Assembly: GCF_001431465.1 (NCBI RefSeq)
Contig: NZ_LDJJ01000017.1
Location: 141,646 to 205,645, forward strand
Direction: 5' to 3'
Length of the DNA stretch: 64,000 nt
DNA from: Stenotrophomonas terrae
GTDB lineage: Bacteria; Pseudomonadota; Gammaproteobacteria; Xanthomonadales; Xanthomonadaceae
Shown: piece by piece, positions 30,723 through 40,044 of the stretch
Layout: each line of letters begins with the position of its first letter
Position numbering within the stretch: position 1 is the stretch's first letter
Made by a program: the position numbers and the translations under genes
The notes under the pieces: generated by a model
What the model was told of the DNA's origin: nothing
The model's database searches: none
What the model saw: only the letters and a program-made list of their open reading frames with translations

Positions 30723-30827
30723 TAGAATACGCCGGCTCAGCATCATTCAGCGATTACGCACAGGCAACCTGCCTGTTGATGCTTGGACAGCCGGCACTAC
30801 GCCTTACCGGGATCATCCCGGTTTTTT
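30723..30827 (+). ncRNA. Structured leader RNA or sRNA upstream of the ProP gene, ending in a terminator
   Basis: Nested perfect helices: GCCGGCT (30731-30737) with AGCCGGC (30789-30795); AGCATCA (30739-30745) with TGATGCT (30777-30783); inside it a small GCG-ATTA-CGC hairpin (30750-30759) and ACAGGCA (30760-30766) with TGCCTGT (30770-30776). It ends with a rho-independent terminator at 30806-30827. A TAGAAT -10-like box at 30723-30728 precedes it. The multi-helix junction plus terminator fits a riboswitch or an sRNA. Class not recognised. Confidence 0.5.
30806..30827 (+). terminator. Intrinsic terminator in the ProP leader
   Basis: ACCGGGA and TCCCGGT form a 7-bp stem with loop TCA, then a run of T. 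It lies 126 bp upstream of the ProP start and faces the same way, so it could be an attenuator or the end of a separate sRNA. Confidence 0.75.
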
Positions 30828-30953
30828 CTGTCCCTGACCGTTCCCGTGGCCTTGTCGCGGGGCATTCCTTCGTGCGCATTACGGCCTGCGCGAATTCATG
30901 CAAGCCATGGCCAAGCACGCAAACCACTCAGTAACGGGAGGACTGGTCCTGTC

Positions 30954-32483
30954 ATGTCTACAGGTGAATCCACTATCCGCAATGAGCCGATGCAAATCGA
31001 CGACATCACCGTCATCGATAAGGCAAAAGTAAAAAAAGCAGTCACTGCCGCCGCGTTGGGTAACGCGATGGAGTGGTTCGACTTCGGTGTGTACGGCTTT
31101 GTTGCCTATGCGCTGGGTAAAGTGTTTTTCCCCGAGGCCTCGCCCAGTGTGCAGACCATTGCCGCGCTGGCCACGTTCTCGGTGCCGTTCCTGGTGCGTC
31201 CGTTGGGCGGCGTGTTCTTTGGGGTAATGGGGGACAAATTCGGCCGGCAGAAAGTGCTGTCGGCAACCATCATCCTGATGGCCATCAGTACCTTCTGTAT
31301 CGGCTTGATTCCGTCCTACGAAAGCATCGGCATCCTTGCGCCGATCCTGCTGCTGCTGTGCAAGCTGGCGCAGGGCTTCTCGGTTGGCGGCGAGTACACC
31401 GGTGCTGCGGTCTTCGTTGCCGAGTTTGCACCTGACCGGCGCCGCGGTTTCCTGAGTAGCTGGCTGGACTTCGGCTCCATTATTGGTTTTGTCTCTGGCG
31501 CGGGCGTGGTGGTGCTGTTGAGCAGCATCGTCGGTGAAGCGCAGTTCCTGGAGTGGGGCTGGCGTGTACCGTTCTTCCTTGCTGCGCCGTTGGGTCTGAT
31601 CGGCCTGTACCTGCGTCATGCGGCCGAAGAAACCCCGGCCTTCACCGAGCAGTTGGAGCGCATGGAGAAGGAAGACCAGGATGCCGTAGGCAGCGCGCCG
31701 CGCATCTCGTTCAAGGAAATTGTCAGCAAGTACTGGCGTTCGCTGCTGGTCTGCGTGGGCATCGTGCTGGTCACCAATGTGACCTACTACATGTTGCTGA
31801 CGTATATGCCCACCTATCTGTCGCACAACCTGCACTACTCGGAAGACCACGGTGTGCTGATCATCATTGTGGTGATGGTGGGCATGTTGTTCGTGCAGCC
31901 CTTCGTCGGCATGGCCAGTGATCGCATCGGCCGCCGGCCGTTCATTGCTGCCGGCAGTCTGGGTTTGCTGGTTGCGGCGATACCCGCATTCCATTTGATC
32001 ACCAGCGGCAACACCGGCTGGATCTTCGTTGGCCTGTTGCTGTTGGCGGTGCTGCTGAACTGTTTGATCGGTGTGATGGCTTCAACCTTGCCGGCGATGT
32101 TTCCGACGCGCGTGCGTTACAGCGCGCTGGCCAGTGCTTTCAATATCTCGGTGATCATTGCCGGTGTGACCCCGACGCTCGCTGCGTGGCTGGTGGAAAC
32201 TACCGGCGACCTGATGATGCCGGCCTACTACCTGATGGTGGTGGCTGCCATCGGCCTGATTACCGCGTATTTCATGCACGAAACGGCCAATAAGCCAATG
32301 CGCGGTGACACGCCGAATGCAGGTAGCCGCCGCGAAGCGCGCGAGCTGCTGCAGGAACAGTACGACCATATCGAGGCAAGCGTTGATGGCCTGGATGTGG
32401 AGATCAACGACATGCAGGACAAGCTGGCCGATCTTGAGCGGCGCAAGCAGGCCTTGATCGACCGGCATCCAGACCTGGTCTGA
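30954..32483 (+). CDS. proP: ProP-type MFS transporter (proline/betaine:H+ symporter)
   Basis: 509 residues, 12 membrane helices of the metabolite:H+ symporter family. NAMEWFDFGVYG in helix 1, GDKFGRQKVL after helix 2, and DRIGRRPF in the loop between halves are family motifs. A C-terminal coiled coil (about 460-505, with regular hydrophobic heptads in VDGLDVEINDMQDKLADLE) is characteristic of osmosensing ProP. Uptake of proline and betaine under osmotic stress is the likely role. ATG 30954 is chosen by homology and by the GGGAGGACTGG upstream. Confidence 0.88.
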   Translation: MSTGESTIRNEPMQIDDITVIDKAKVKKAVTAAALGNAMEWFDFGVYGFVAYALGKVFFPEASPSVQTIAALATFSVPFLVRPLGGVFFGVMGDKFGRQKVLSATIILMAISTFCIGLIPSYESIGILAPILLLLCKLAQGFSVGGEYTGAAVFVAEFAPDRRRGFLSSWLDFGSIIGFVSGAGVVVLLSSIVGEAQFLEWGWRVPFFLAAPLGLIGLYLRHAAEETPAFTEQLERMEKEDQDAVGSAPRISFKEIVSKYWRSLLVCVGIVLVTNVTYYMLLTYMPTYLSHNLHYSEDHGVLIIIVVMVGMLFVQPFVGMASDRIGRRPFIAAGSLGLLVAAIPAFHLITSGNTGWIFVGLLLLAVLLNCLIGVMASTLPAMFPTRVRYSALASAFNISVIIAGVTPTLAAWLVETTGDLMMPAYYLMVVAAIGLITAYFMHETANKPMRGDTPNAGSRREARELLQEQYDHIEASVDGLDVEINDMQDKLADLERRKQALIDRHPDLV

Positions 32484-32533
32484 TCAGCCTCCGTCCCTTG
32501 CACCAGAGGTGCAGAGGGGCGGCGTTTGACCGT

Positions 32534-32601
32534 GTAGAGCCGAGCCATGCTCGGCTAGGGCCCTACCAGGAAAGCTTCTGCCGAGCATGGCTCGGCACTA
32601 C
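32534..32601. repeat. SMAG-type REP, inverted pair
   Basis: GTAGAGCCGAGCCATGCTCGGC and an inverse unit ending GGCACTAC: the two arms belong to different subfamilies (GTAGAG and GTAGTG). Confidence 0.9.
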
Positions 32602-32609
32602 CCCTTCGC

Positions 32610-32638
32610 TCCCTCCTTCTCTCGTAGCGAAGGGGAGG
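32610..32638. repeat. CCCTCC palindromic repeat, degenerate
   Basis: CTCCCTCCTTCTCTCGTAGC then GAAGGGGAGG; a decayed copy of the CCCTCCCTTTCGC family. Confidence 0.65.
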
Positions 32639-32679
32639 CATGCTCTTCGAAAAAAACGCCCAGGCATTTCTGGTCTGCA

Positions 32680-32783
32680 GACGTAGCCCGGGTAAGCGCA
32701 GCGCACCCGGGGCCTTTGGCGAGCGATCTGAAAGATCATGAAATCCATGTCCCCGGGTGCGCTGCGCTTACCCGGGCTACGTC
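32680..32783. repeat. Perfect 33-bp inverted repeat (GTAGCCCGGGTAAGCGC type)
   Basis: The left arm at 32680-32712 starts GACGTAGCCCGGGTAAGC; the right arm at 32751-32783 is its exact reverse complement. The 38-bp centre is unrelated. Each arm carries GTAG near its outer end and an internal palindrome (AAGCGCAGCGC), like a REP/BIME of another family. Confidence 0.85.
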
Positions 32784-32823
32784 ATTTCCGCTATCAATCC
32801 TTCGCACCAATCAGAAACGAAAA

Positions 32824-33087
32824 TCAAACATTGCAACGAAAGCGCAACGCATTGAGCTGCGGAAAGCGCGCAATGATGGCGATGGCTTCCTTCCAGTGCG
32901 TTTCAAACGCATCTTCTTCCACCGGCAGAAACGTCGGTGCGACATCATTGAAGCGGAACTCTATTCCGCGGTCCGGTAATCGCTGGCGACTTATCGCCGT
33001 AGGCGTGCGGCCATTGCGCAGATGCCAGACCAGTTCTTCAATCACGGTATTCCAGGCATCCACTTCAAGATCATCAATCCACTGCAT
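32824..33087 (-). CDS. Small hypothetical protein (87 aa)
   Basis: 87 residues starting MQWIDDLEVDAWNTVIEEL, acidic, no signal or membrane segment. An AAGGA ribosome-binding site lies 8 bases before the ATG. Not recognised. It is adjacent to, and divergent from, the vgrG1 module, so it may be an accessory gene of that island, but nothing proves it. The open frame extends upstream another 60 codons with less protein-like sequence. Confidence 0.55.
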   Translation of the reverse strand: MQWIDDLEVDAWNTVIEELVWHLRNGRTPTAISRQRLPDRGIEFRFNDVAPTFLPVEEDAFETHWKEAIAIIARFPQLNALRFRCNV

Positions 33088-33537
33088 GTGGCGGGTCCTT
33101 GGCTCGGTGGTAGTGCAGGGCAACGCGGGGGGGTGAAGTGCTGGGTACGGCTGAATCCGGATAATGACCAGCCGATCATCGCTCAATTGTGCTGGCGGCG
33201 CTCGATCTGCGCAGATGGGCTGTCCAACGCGCCTGATGACCTCCGGAACATGCCCATGTTCGGACATTCGAGACGAATCTGGCTTTTGTGCGGATTAGTC
33301 GCGGAAAACAGTGCGCCAGTGAGCGTTTTCGCGGCTTTCGGTTTGATCGGTAACCTTTGAAATCAAGCGTCTGACCCCCGCGCGCTGGCAGCAGGCGCTA
33401 TGGATAGGCCCGGGCCCGGGGCGGTGGCTGCAATGCAGGCGCTGTGAAAACCCCCGCCGCCGACTTCTGGTAAATTCCGCGAAAGGAATCCGATTTGTGT
33501 CTGCAGATTGCAGACAGTCATCACATCTGGAATAGGC
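33088..33537. other. 450-bp divergent spacer before vgrG1
   Basis: No credible gene. It holds the promoter regions of the 87-aa gene and vgrG1. A GGCCCGGGCCCGGGGC-like GC tract lies near 33402-33421 and a CTGCAGATTGCAG imperfect dyad near 33501. Some words before the start (ATTC/GTCTGC and GGCATGGATAAGCTGAATA) recur before vgrG2. Confidence 0.6.
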
Positions 33538-36500
33538 ATGGATAAGCTGAATAACCTGATGGCGCAGGTCGCTGTGCTGGGTAATGCACAACGCCAGTAC
33601 CAACTGCAGTGCGACGATTTTGGCAGCAACGTGGTCGAACGTTGGCGGGGGCGCGATGCCTTGTCCGCACATGCCGTTACCGAGGTGGACGTACTTTCCA
33701 CTGACCAGGGTGTTGATCTGCAGGCACTGATCGCCAAGCCGGCAGTCTTGCTGATGCGCACCGCGCAGGGCGACGAACAACGCCGCAGCGGCTTGATTGC
33801 ATCTGCTAGCCGCATTGGCAGTGATGGCGGCTTGGTGCGCTACCGTTTGTCATTGCAGTCCTGGACCTGGTGGTTGCAGCACGCGCGGCATAGCCGCGTG
33901 TTCCAGGACAAGACGGTTCGCCAGATTGTGGACAGCGTGCTTGAGGACTATCCGGATCTGGCCAACTGGCGCTGGGCCGAGGGTTGCGAAGACTTCATTG
34001 CTTCGCGCGTGCGCAGCTATTGCGTGCAATACCGCGAAAGCGATCTGGCATTCGTGCAACGGCTGCTTGCCGAGGAAGGCTTGGGTTGGCGTCTGTGCCA
34101 GGACCAACAAGCGCCCTGCGGCAACAGCATGGAGATCTTCGCCGACAGCGTGGCGCTGCCGCAGGATGCAGCCAGTGCCACGGTTGGTGTGCGCTTCCAT
34201 CGCAGTGATGCCACCGAATCCAGCGACAGCATCCAGGTGCTGGGGCGGCGGCGTGCGCTGGGCAGTACCCGCATCAGCCTGCTCAGTGACGACTACCGCT
34301 CCGTGCGTGGCGTCAGCGCGCAGCTGCCGCTGGATGGCGGCGGCGATCAATCCCAGCGTGAAAGCTACGACCCGGTGGGTGCGTACGCCTTCAGCAATGC
34401 CGCTGCGGCAGCGTGGTACGCCAAGTTGCAGGCGCAGGCGCATGAAGTGCATGGCCGCACCTGGTTGGGGCAGGGTACGGTGCGTGGCTTCCAATCCGGC
34501 ACCTGGTTGCAGGTACAGCAGGCGCCGTTTGCTGAAGCACCGGAACTGCTGTTGACCGAAGTGGATCACGCCGGCATCAACAACCTGCCCACCGATGTTC
34601 GCCAGGCAATGGACGCGGCGCTGGGCAAGGCGCCCACCGCCGATGCGGATACCGTGCTATGGCAGCAGGCCGAGAAGGTGGGCTACGCCAACCGCTTCCA
34701 GGCGACTGAACGCGCGATGCCGTGGCGGCCAGCACTGGTGGACGGCACCGGCCAGCGCCTCAACCCGCGGCCCACTGCGCCCGGTTACCAGACCGCACGC
34801 GTGGTGGCATCGCACGGCGGCAAGGGCCAGGACGTGCACGCGGACAGCATGGGCCGTATCCGCGTCTGCTTCCATTTCCAGAATGGCGAGGCCGATACCA
34901 CGTGGTTGCGCGTTGCCCAGCGTTACGCCGGCCCCGGGGTCGGCGCGCAATTCCTGCCGCGCATCGGCCAGGAAGTGCTGGTGGGCTTTCTGGATGGCGA
35001 TATCGACCGGCCCATCGTGCTGGGTGCGCTCTACAACGGCCGCGGTGAGGCCGGCGTTGCGCCTACGCCTGCCGGTGCCAGCGCCGATGCCGATCGCAGC
35101 GCTTACACGCAGGCACGTGATGGCAGCAGTAGCGCGCAGGGCAACCTGAGTGGCGGGCAGGCGCCGGCATGGCACGCCGCAGGCGCGGGTGACGACGCCC
35201 ACCGCAATGCGGGCGCTGTCTGGGGCATCCGCTCGCGCGAATGGGAAGGCGGCCAAGGCAGCAATCACCTCCTGTTTGACGACAGCGACCAGCAATTGCG
35301 CGTGCAGCTGGCCAGCAGCCAGCAGACCTCGCAGCTGAGCCTTGGACATCTGCGCCACCAGGCCGACAACTTTCTCGGCAGCCTGCGTGGCACCGGCTTT
35401 GAACTGCGCAGCGACGCCTGGGGCGCGGTACGCGCCAGCTCCGGCGCTTGGTTCAGCGCCTATGCGCACCGCAACGACACCCCGGCTGGCGAAGTCGTAC
35501 AGCCAGCGGCCCTGCTCAACCAACTGCAAAGCCTGAGCACCCGTTTCAGCCAAGCCGCACGCACCCACCTGACCAGCACGCTGGTGATGAAGGAGGGCGC
35601 ACGTGGCAAGGAGCGCTCAAGCATCGTGCCGGATCAGGCACCGCTGGCCGCAATGCTGGCCAGCGCCAAAACCACGGTAGCCGGCACAGCATTCGACGCC
35701 GCCAACGGCGAAGCCGCGCAGCGTCAAGCCACAGCAGGCAGCGACCGCGTCCCGCACAGCGGCGACCCGCTGCTGGGCTTTGCCGCACCCGCAGGCATCG
35801 CACACGTCGCAGGGCAGGCCCTGCACTGGTCGGTGGGCGAAGGTCTGCTGCTGGCCAGCGGTGGCGACAGCGACACTGCGGTGATGGGCAACGCCCGCCT
35901 GCACGCCGGGCAGGCCATCGGCATGTTGGCCTGTGCGGTAGAGGGCGGCGCCGAAGGCGGAAATGCATTGAGCGTGGTGGCCGGCACCGGCGAGTTGAAC
36001 GTGCAGGCCCAGCACGACGAAGTGCGCCTGCAATCGCGGCAGGCGCTACGCGCGGCCAGCGCGCAGGGCGTGGTGGAGATTGCAGCAGGCAAGACGATTC
36101 ACATTGCTACTTCGGGCGGCGCCAGCGTCACCATCGAAGGCGGGAACATCACGTTCAACTGCCCGGGCACGATTACGGTGCACGCGAGCAAGAAGTCGTT
36201 TGTTGGGCCTGCCGAGTTGGCGAGGGAACTACCAACTTTCCCGGTCCCCAGCTTCGCACCGGAACCGATGGATTTCGATTTCTGGTTGCAGGACATGCCT
36301 GGCCCAACCGGAAACCCGCTGGCGGAAACGTCCTGGAAAATCATCAGGAACCGAGGCAAACCCTCCGGCGCTGCTCTGCGTGATGCAAAGCGTGTGCTGC
36401 TGGAGGGGGTAACCGACGCTGACGGCCATGTTGTGCTGGACGACGAGCAGCAGCAGCTGTTGGCGCGGGAATACGCTGGCTCACCCAGCCAGCTTTGGCT

Positions 36501-36729
36501 GTTGTATCCCGGTCACTCGGTACAGATTGATGTTGCGCGTGACAAGGGTGACTGGGATGAAGATCAACGCCTGCGCATGGAACTCGGTGCCGCTGGCTTC
36601 ACCGCAGCGGTACGCACCGACATGGTCGGCATCCGTCAGCAAGGCGAAATGAACTATGCGCGGAGTGCGCTTGAGCGGTTCGATCAAGGCGGTACATCGG
36701 CAAAGTTGAAAGATCTCATAAAGCGTTGA
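33538..36729 (+). CDS. vgrG: VgrG1, type VI secretion spike protein (TssI) with long C-terminal extension
   Basis: 1063 residues. N-terminal gp27/gp44-like hub (about 1-400), gp5 OB fold (about 430-500, with GVGAQFLPRIGQEVLV and DGDIDRPIVLGALYNG), DUF2345 beta-helix region to about residue 888 (TITVHASKKSF), then 175 extra residues unlike VgrG2, including a FWLQDMPGPTGNPL segment and TDADGHVVLDDEQQQ. The extension probably docks the phospholipase encoded 42 bp downstream. ATG 33538 aligns with the VgrG2 start. Confidence 0.95.
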   Translation: MDKLNNLMAQVAVLGNAQRQYQLQCDDFGSNVVERWRGRDALSAHAVTEVDVLSTDQGVDLQALIAKPAVLLMRTAQGDEQRRSGLIASASRIGSDGGLVRYRLSLQSWTWWLQHARHSRVFQDKTVRQIVDSVLEDYPDLANWRWAEGCEDFIASRVRSYCVQYRESDLAFVQRLLAEEGLGWRLCQDQQAPCGNSMEIFADSVALPQDAASATVGVRFHRSDATESSDSIQVLGRRRALGSTRISLLSDDYRSVRGVSAQLPLDGGGDQSQRESYDPVGAYAFSNAAAAAWYAKLQAQAHEVHGRTWLGQGTVRGFQSGTWLQVQQAPFAEAPELLLTEVDHAGINNLPTDVRQAMDAALGKAPTADADTVLWQQAEKVGYANRFQATERAMPWRPALVDGTGQRLNPRPTAPGYQTARVVASHGGKGQDVHADSMGRIRVCFHFQNGEADTTWLRVAQRYAGPGVGAQFLPRIGQEVLVGFLDGDIDRPIVLGALYNGRGEAGVAPTPAGASADADRSAYTQARDGSSSAQGNLSGGQAPAWHAAGAGDDAHRNAGAVWGIRSREWEGGQGSNHLLFDDSDQQLRVQLASSQQTSQLSLGHLRHQADNFLGSLRGTGFELRSDAWGAVRASSGAWFSAYAHRNDTPAGEVVQPAALLNQLQSLSTRFSQAARTHLTSTLVMKEGARGKERSSIVPDQAPLAAMLASAKTTVAGTAFDAANGEAAQRQATAGSDRVPHSGDPLLGFAAPAGIAHVAGQALHWSVGEGLLLASGGDSDTAVMGNARLHAGQAIGMLACAVEGGAEGGNALSVVAGTGELNVQAQHDEVRLQSRQALRAASAQGVVEIAAGKTIHIATSGGASVTIEGGNITFNCPGTITVHASKKSFVGPAELARELPTFPVPSFAPEPMDFDFWLQDMPGPTGNPLAETSWKIIRNRGKPSGAALRDAKRVLLEGVTDADGHVVLDDEQQQLLAREYAGSPSQLWLLYPGHSVQIDVARDKGDWDEDQRLRMELGAAGFTAAVRTDMVGIRQQGEMNYARSALERFDQGGTSAKLKDLIKR

Positions 36730-36771
36730 TTTGCCACGCAACAACAGCGCGTTGGCGCAAGGAAGGGACTC

Positions 36772-39700
36772 ATGACGGGTAGAAGGACGGTAACGCAGAT
36801 TGTTGATGACAGCGGCAAGGCGCAGCGGGCCTACGAGCAGCCGGGCTGGTTCTTGACCAATACCGATGACAAGTTGGGCGAGGCGTTCGAAGGCCAGAGT
36901 GTTGTCCTCGATCCAGCGCTCCCCGAATGGTCCGAGGTATTTGGGCAGCCGCTGCCGGGCCATGATGTCGAGTTCTTTGTTTGCGGTGACAGCTACTTCA
37001 AACGGGTAGCTCGTGAAATCAGCAATGCCCAAGAGAGCGTCTTCATTGCCGGCTGGCAGATCAATTACGCGGTCCAGATGGGCGACGGCAGTACGTTGCT
37101 GTCCTGCCTGGACAAGGCTGTGGAAAACGGCGCCACCGTCTATGTCATGCCGTGGTTGGCGCCGCCTGGGCCGGTGGATACCGGCTATCTGCATACCATG
37201 ATGGCGGTGTTCCATCTCAATGGCGGCCAGGGCCTGATCAACAGAGTGCCCAGGAAGGGCCGTGCGTACTGCATGCCGGCGCTTGGTCAGAGCGACATGA
37301 GCAGCTTGAACGCGTTCTTCTCGCATCACCAGAAAATGGTAGTGGTTGATAACAAGAAGGCGTTCGTTGGTGGTATCGACCTGGCCTACGGAAGGCGCGA
37401 GACTGGCACGTATAGCCTGTTGGCCGAGGGGCGGACCTTGGGGGAATACTATTCCCCGAACATTCCGCCCATCAAGGAACCAACGGCGGTGGAATTGAGT
37501 GACTGTGTGCCGCTGATGGAGCTGCTGATCGCTGGTTTGTTGCCGGTATTGCGCGGTATTGCGGTGTTTCCATTCACGCCGACAAGGGGCATCTTTGCGC
37601 GCACAGTCGATTTCAAAAAAGGCATAAGCGACTGGATGAGTGATCGGAACGATGACGTAAAAGACTTCGTCGATCGCCATAACCCGTTGGAAGGGGAGGG
37701 CGCTAAGGCTTTGGAGTATGGCGAGGCCAAAGTCACCGAGGCCCAACAGTGGCTTTGGAACCAGGTGCCATCTCCGCAGCGGCGTGAAATACGCAGGCTC
37801 TGGGAGAAAGGCGGCCAGGAGTTCAGGCAGAGTGTTGACCTGATGTGGGATCTGCTGCTCGGGGTCGATGTCTCCCAACTTCCTTACAAGAAAGAGATCT
37901 TCGCGTTGGTCGAGGATGCGGTAAACGCTCTCGTTGGCGTATTGGTTAGCATGTCCAGCGAGTGGATTGGTAAGTTCGAGCGCTATGACCGTTTGTTCGA
38001 CGAGCCGCTACAGCAGCACCCGGGCCAGAACCGCATGATCGACCCGGAGCGCCAGCCCCGGCAGCCCTGGCATGACGTGCATTGCGGCATCGAGGGTCCG
38101 GCGGTTCATGACCTCAGCCGAAATTTCACTCAACGTTGGAATGCGGTCGCGCAGGCGTATCGGGGAACCTACTCCGCCAATCGCCACCAGCCCTTGGTGC
38201 GTTACTTCATGCTGCTTTTCAATATCGTGACGCCTTCGCGAGCGAATGTAGCCAACATCGAGCCGCAGCACAGACCAAAGAATGTGGTTGCGGGTGCGGC
38301 GGCCAACAAAAGCTGCTGGGTTCAGGTATTGCGTAGCGCTCCTGAAGAATTACTGCGGGCGGAGCATGCGGCAGGCACCGAGCAAGCCAAGGCGCCTGCG
38401 CAGAATAACTGCCTGAAGGCAATGCTGAAGGCGATTCACGGCGCCCAGCAGTTCATTTATATCGAGGGCCAGTTTTTTCAGAGCGACAACGCCGGCTTTG
38501 TGGATGACTACGAGCCTGACAAGCCACTGTCAGGGCCAGCGGGTGCGATGGTTTCCATCCGCGGTTTGGAAGGCTATGAAAAGTACGCGGAGTTGTTGGG
38601 CATCAAGGATAGGCCGATCAACACCATCAACCCGGCCACGGTGAAGTGGCAGAACACGGGTAAGGTGCTGCTTGATGATGACTATCAGGCATTTGAGCGT
38701 GCCGTGCGACGTATCCTCAGCAATCACGAGACCATCACTGTTGTCGATGTGCTGGAGCGTGCGGGCAAGAAAAAGCCGAGTCAGCAGAACCCGCAACCGA
38801 AACCGCTATACCAGTCGAAGCTGCTCAACCCGATCAACAAGGCTCTGGCGCGGCGCATCGAGCGTGCGATCAATGAAGGAAATCCGTTCCACGTCTATCT
38901 GGTGGTGCCAGTACACCCGGAAGGCATGCTGGACCAGATCACCCTTATGCGCCAGGTGGATTTGACCATGCAGTCACTGGTGCATGGCACCCAGAGCTTG
39001 GTCAATTGCGTGCGCCGCGCGTTGGTTGCGCGATATGAACAGGAGCATGGTGGGCTGAGCGAGGAGCAGGCACTGAAGAAGGCGCAGGAGATGTTGTTGA
39101 ACGATCTTCTGGAGCATGATGCAGGTGAATTCTGGTCGGATTATGTAACGTTGCTCAACCTACGCAATCACGCGGTTATGCCGAGCGGCCGGTCGGTTAC
39201 CGAACAGATCTATGTGCATAGCAAATTGCTGATTGCCGATGACAATGTGGCTGTGCTGGGTAGTGCCAATATCAATGATCGCAGCATGTTGGGAATGCGG
39301 GATTCGGAGCTGGCGGTCATTGTGGCTGGCGGTCCACAGGTGACGGTGAAGTTGGATGGGATGCGCACGTCGCGGGTTTCTGCGCGTGTGCATGAGTTTA
39401 GGAAGTCCCTGTGGCGGAATATTTTCGGTGAGAATGCTGGCGGTAGTGTTCAGCCCGCCCGTGATTTGCTGACGCCTGCTGTGTTGGAGCAGCCAGCTGC
39501 ATCGGGAACTACAACCGCTATAAAGAAAATCGCAGACAACAACGCGAAGGCATACGAGGCAGCATTCTCATTTATACCTAGGAGTATGCCGGCATGGGTT
39601 GTTTCGAAAAACCCCGCCAACGTATTGAATATAAACGCAGCGCTTTGGCCCACATGGCGTTACCCGGAGCCAGATGATGTGCCGATAGGAAGTTCGAGTG

Positions 39701-40032
39701 GGGAGAATCGCGGAAAGCTGAAATTTCGGATGCCATTTGATCCGTTGTTCTGGCGTGAAGCAAAACGAGCTGACGACGACGGGCATCTGATCTGGGAGAT
39801 TGGTTATGACGCCAAATCCCGCCCGCAAGGCGTGGCCGGTACTGCACCAGAAAGTGTTCCGGTGGGTGTACGGGGCTTTATCTGCGCTTTGCCCGTAGGC
39901 TGGCTGGCTAAAGAAAGCAATAACACCGGTTTTGCGTTGTCGATCCTGGCTAACGTTGAAACCGATCAGGTCCAGCATGATGACGTACAGGTCGCCCGGG
40001 TTGAAACCGTGCCGGCGCCAACTCAAGCTTGA
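36772..40032 (+). CDS. Phospholipase D T6SS effector (Tle5 type)
   Basis: 1086 residues. Two HKD catalytic motifs are complete: HQKMVVVD (His186, Lys188, Asp193) and HSKLLIAD (His816, Lys818, Asp823), each followed by the usual GG/GSANINDRSM element. Large two-HKD phospholipases next to vgrG are Tle5 (PldA/PldB) antibacterial effectors that cleave phosphatidylethanolamine in the target periplasm. No signal peptide. A GGAAGGGA ribosome-binding site precedes the ATG. About 600 residues separate the motifs, more than in simple PLDs. Two Tli4-like lipoproteins and a DUF3304 lipoprotein follow as immunity candidates. Confidence 0.92.
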   Translation: MTGRRTVTQIVDDSGKAQRAYEQPGWFLTNTDDKLGEAFEGQSVVLDPALPEWSEVFGQPLPGHDVEFFVCGDSYFKRVAREISNAQESVFIAGWQINYAVQMGDGSTLLSCLDKAVENGATVYVMPWLAPPGPVDTGYLHTMMAVFHLNGGQGLINRVPRKGRAYCMPALGQSDMSSLNAFFSHHQKMVVVDNKKAFVGGIDLAYGRRETGTYSLLAEGRTLGEYYSPNIPPIKEPTAVELSDCVPLMELLIAGLLPVLRGIAVFPFTPTRGIFARTVDFKKGISDWMSDRNDDVKDFVDRHNPLEGEGAKALEYGEAKVTEAQQWLWNQVPSPQRREIRRLWEKGGQEFRQSVDLMWDLLLGVDVSQLPYKKEIFALVEDAVNALVGVLVSMSSEWIGKFERYDRLFDEPLQQHPGQNRMIDPERQPRQPWHDVHCGIEGPAVHDLSRNFTQRWNAVAQAYRGTYSANRHQPLVRYFMLLFNIVTPSRANVANIEPQHRPKNVVAGAAANKSCWVQVLRSAPEELLRAEHAAGTEQAKAPAQNNCLKAMLKAIHGAQQFIYIEGQFFQSDNAGFVDDYEPDKPLSGPAGAMVSIRGLEGYEKYAELLGIKDRPINTINPATVKWQNTGKVLLDDDYQAFERAVRRILSNHETITVVDVLERAGKKKPSQQNPQPKPLYQSKLLNPINKALARRIERAINEGNPFHVYLVVPVHPEGMLDQITLMRQVDLTMQSLVHGTQSLVNCVRRALVARYEQEHGGLSEEQALKKAQEMLLNDLLEHDAGEFWSDYVTLLNLRNHAVMPSGRSVTEQIYVHSKLLIADDNVAVLGSANINDRSMLGMRDSELAVIVAGGPQVTVKLDGMRTSRVSARVHEFRKSLWRNIFGENAGGSVQPARDLLTPAVLEQPAASGTTTAIKKIADNNAKAYEAAFSFIPRSMPAWVVSKNPANVLNINAALWPTWRYPEPDDVPIGSSSGENRGKLKFRMPFDPLFWREAKRADDDGHLIWEIGYDAKSRPQGVAGTAPESVPVGVRGFICALPVGWLAKESNNTGFALSILANVETDQVQHDDVQVARVETVPAPTQA

Positions 40033-40044
40033 GGCATTAACGCG

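Larger units (their letters stand above)
32484..32823. other. 340-bp spacer of repeats after the ProP gene
   Basis: No gene supported. Contains a SMAG pair (32534-32601), a CCCTCC palindrome (32610-32638), a perfect 33-bp inverted repeat (32680-32783), then about 40 bp of A/T-rich sequence up to a small gene on the other strand. Confidence 0.8.

Noticed and set aside
30783..30953. N-terminal extension of ProP
   Set aside because: It would be translated through the leader terminator and is not ProP-like; ATG 30954 matches the family start.
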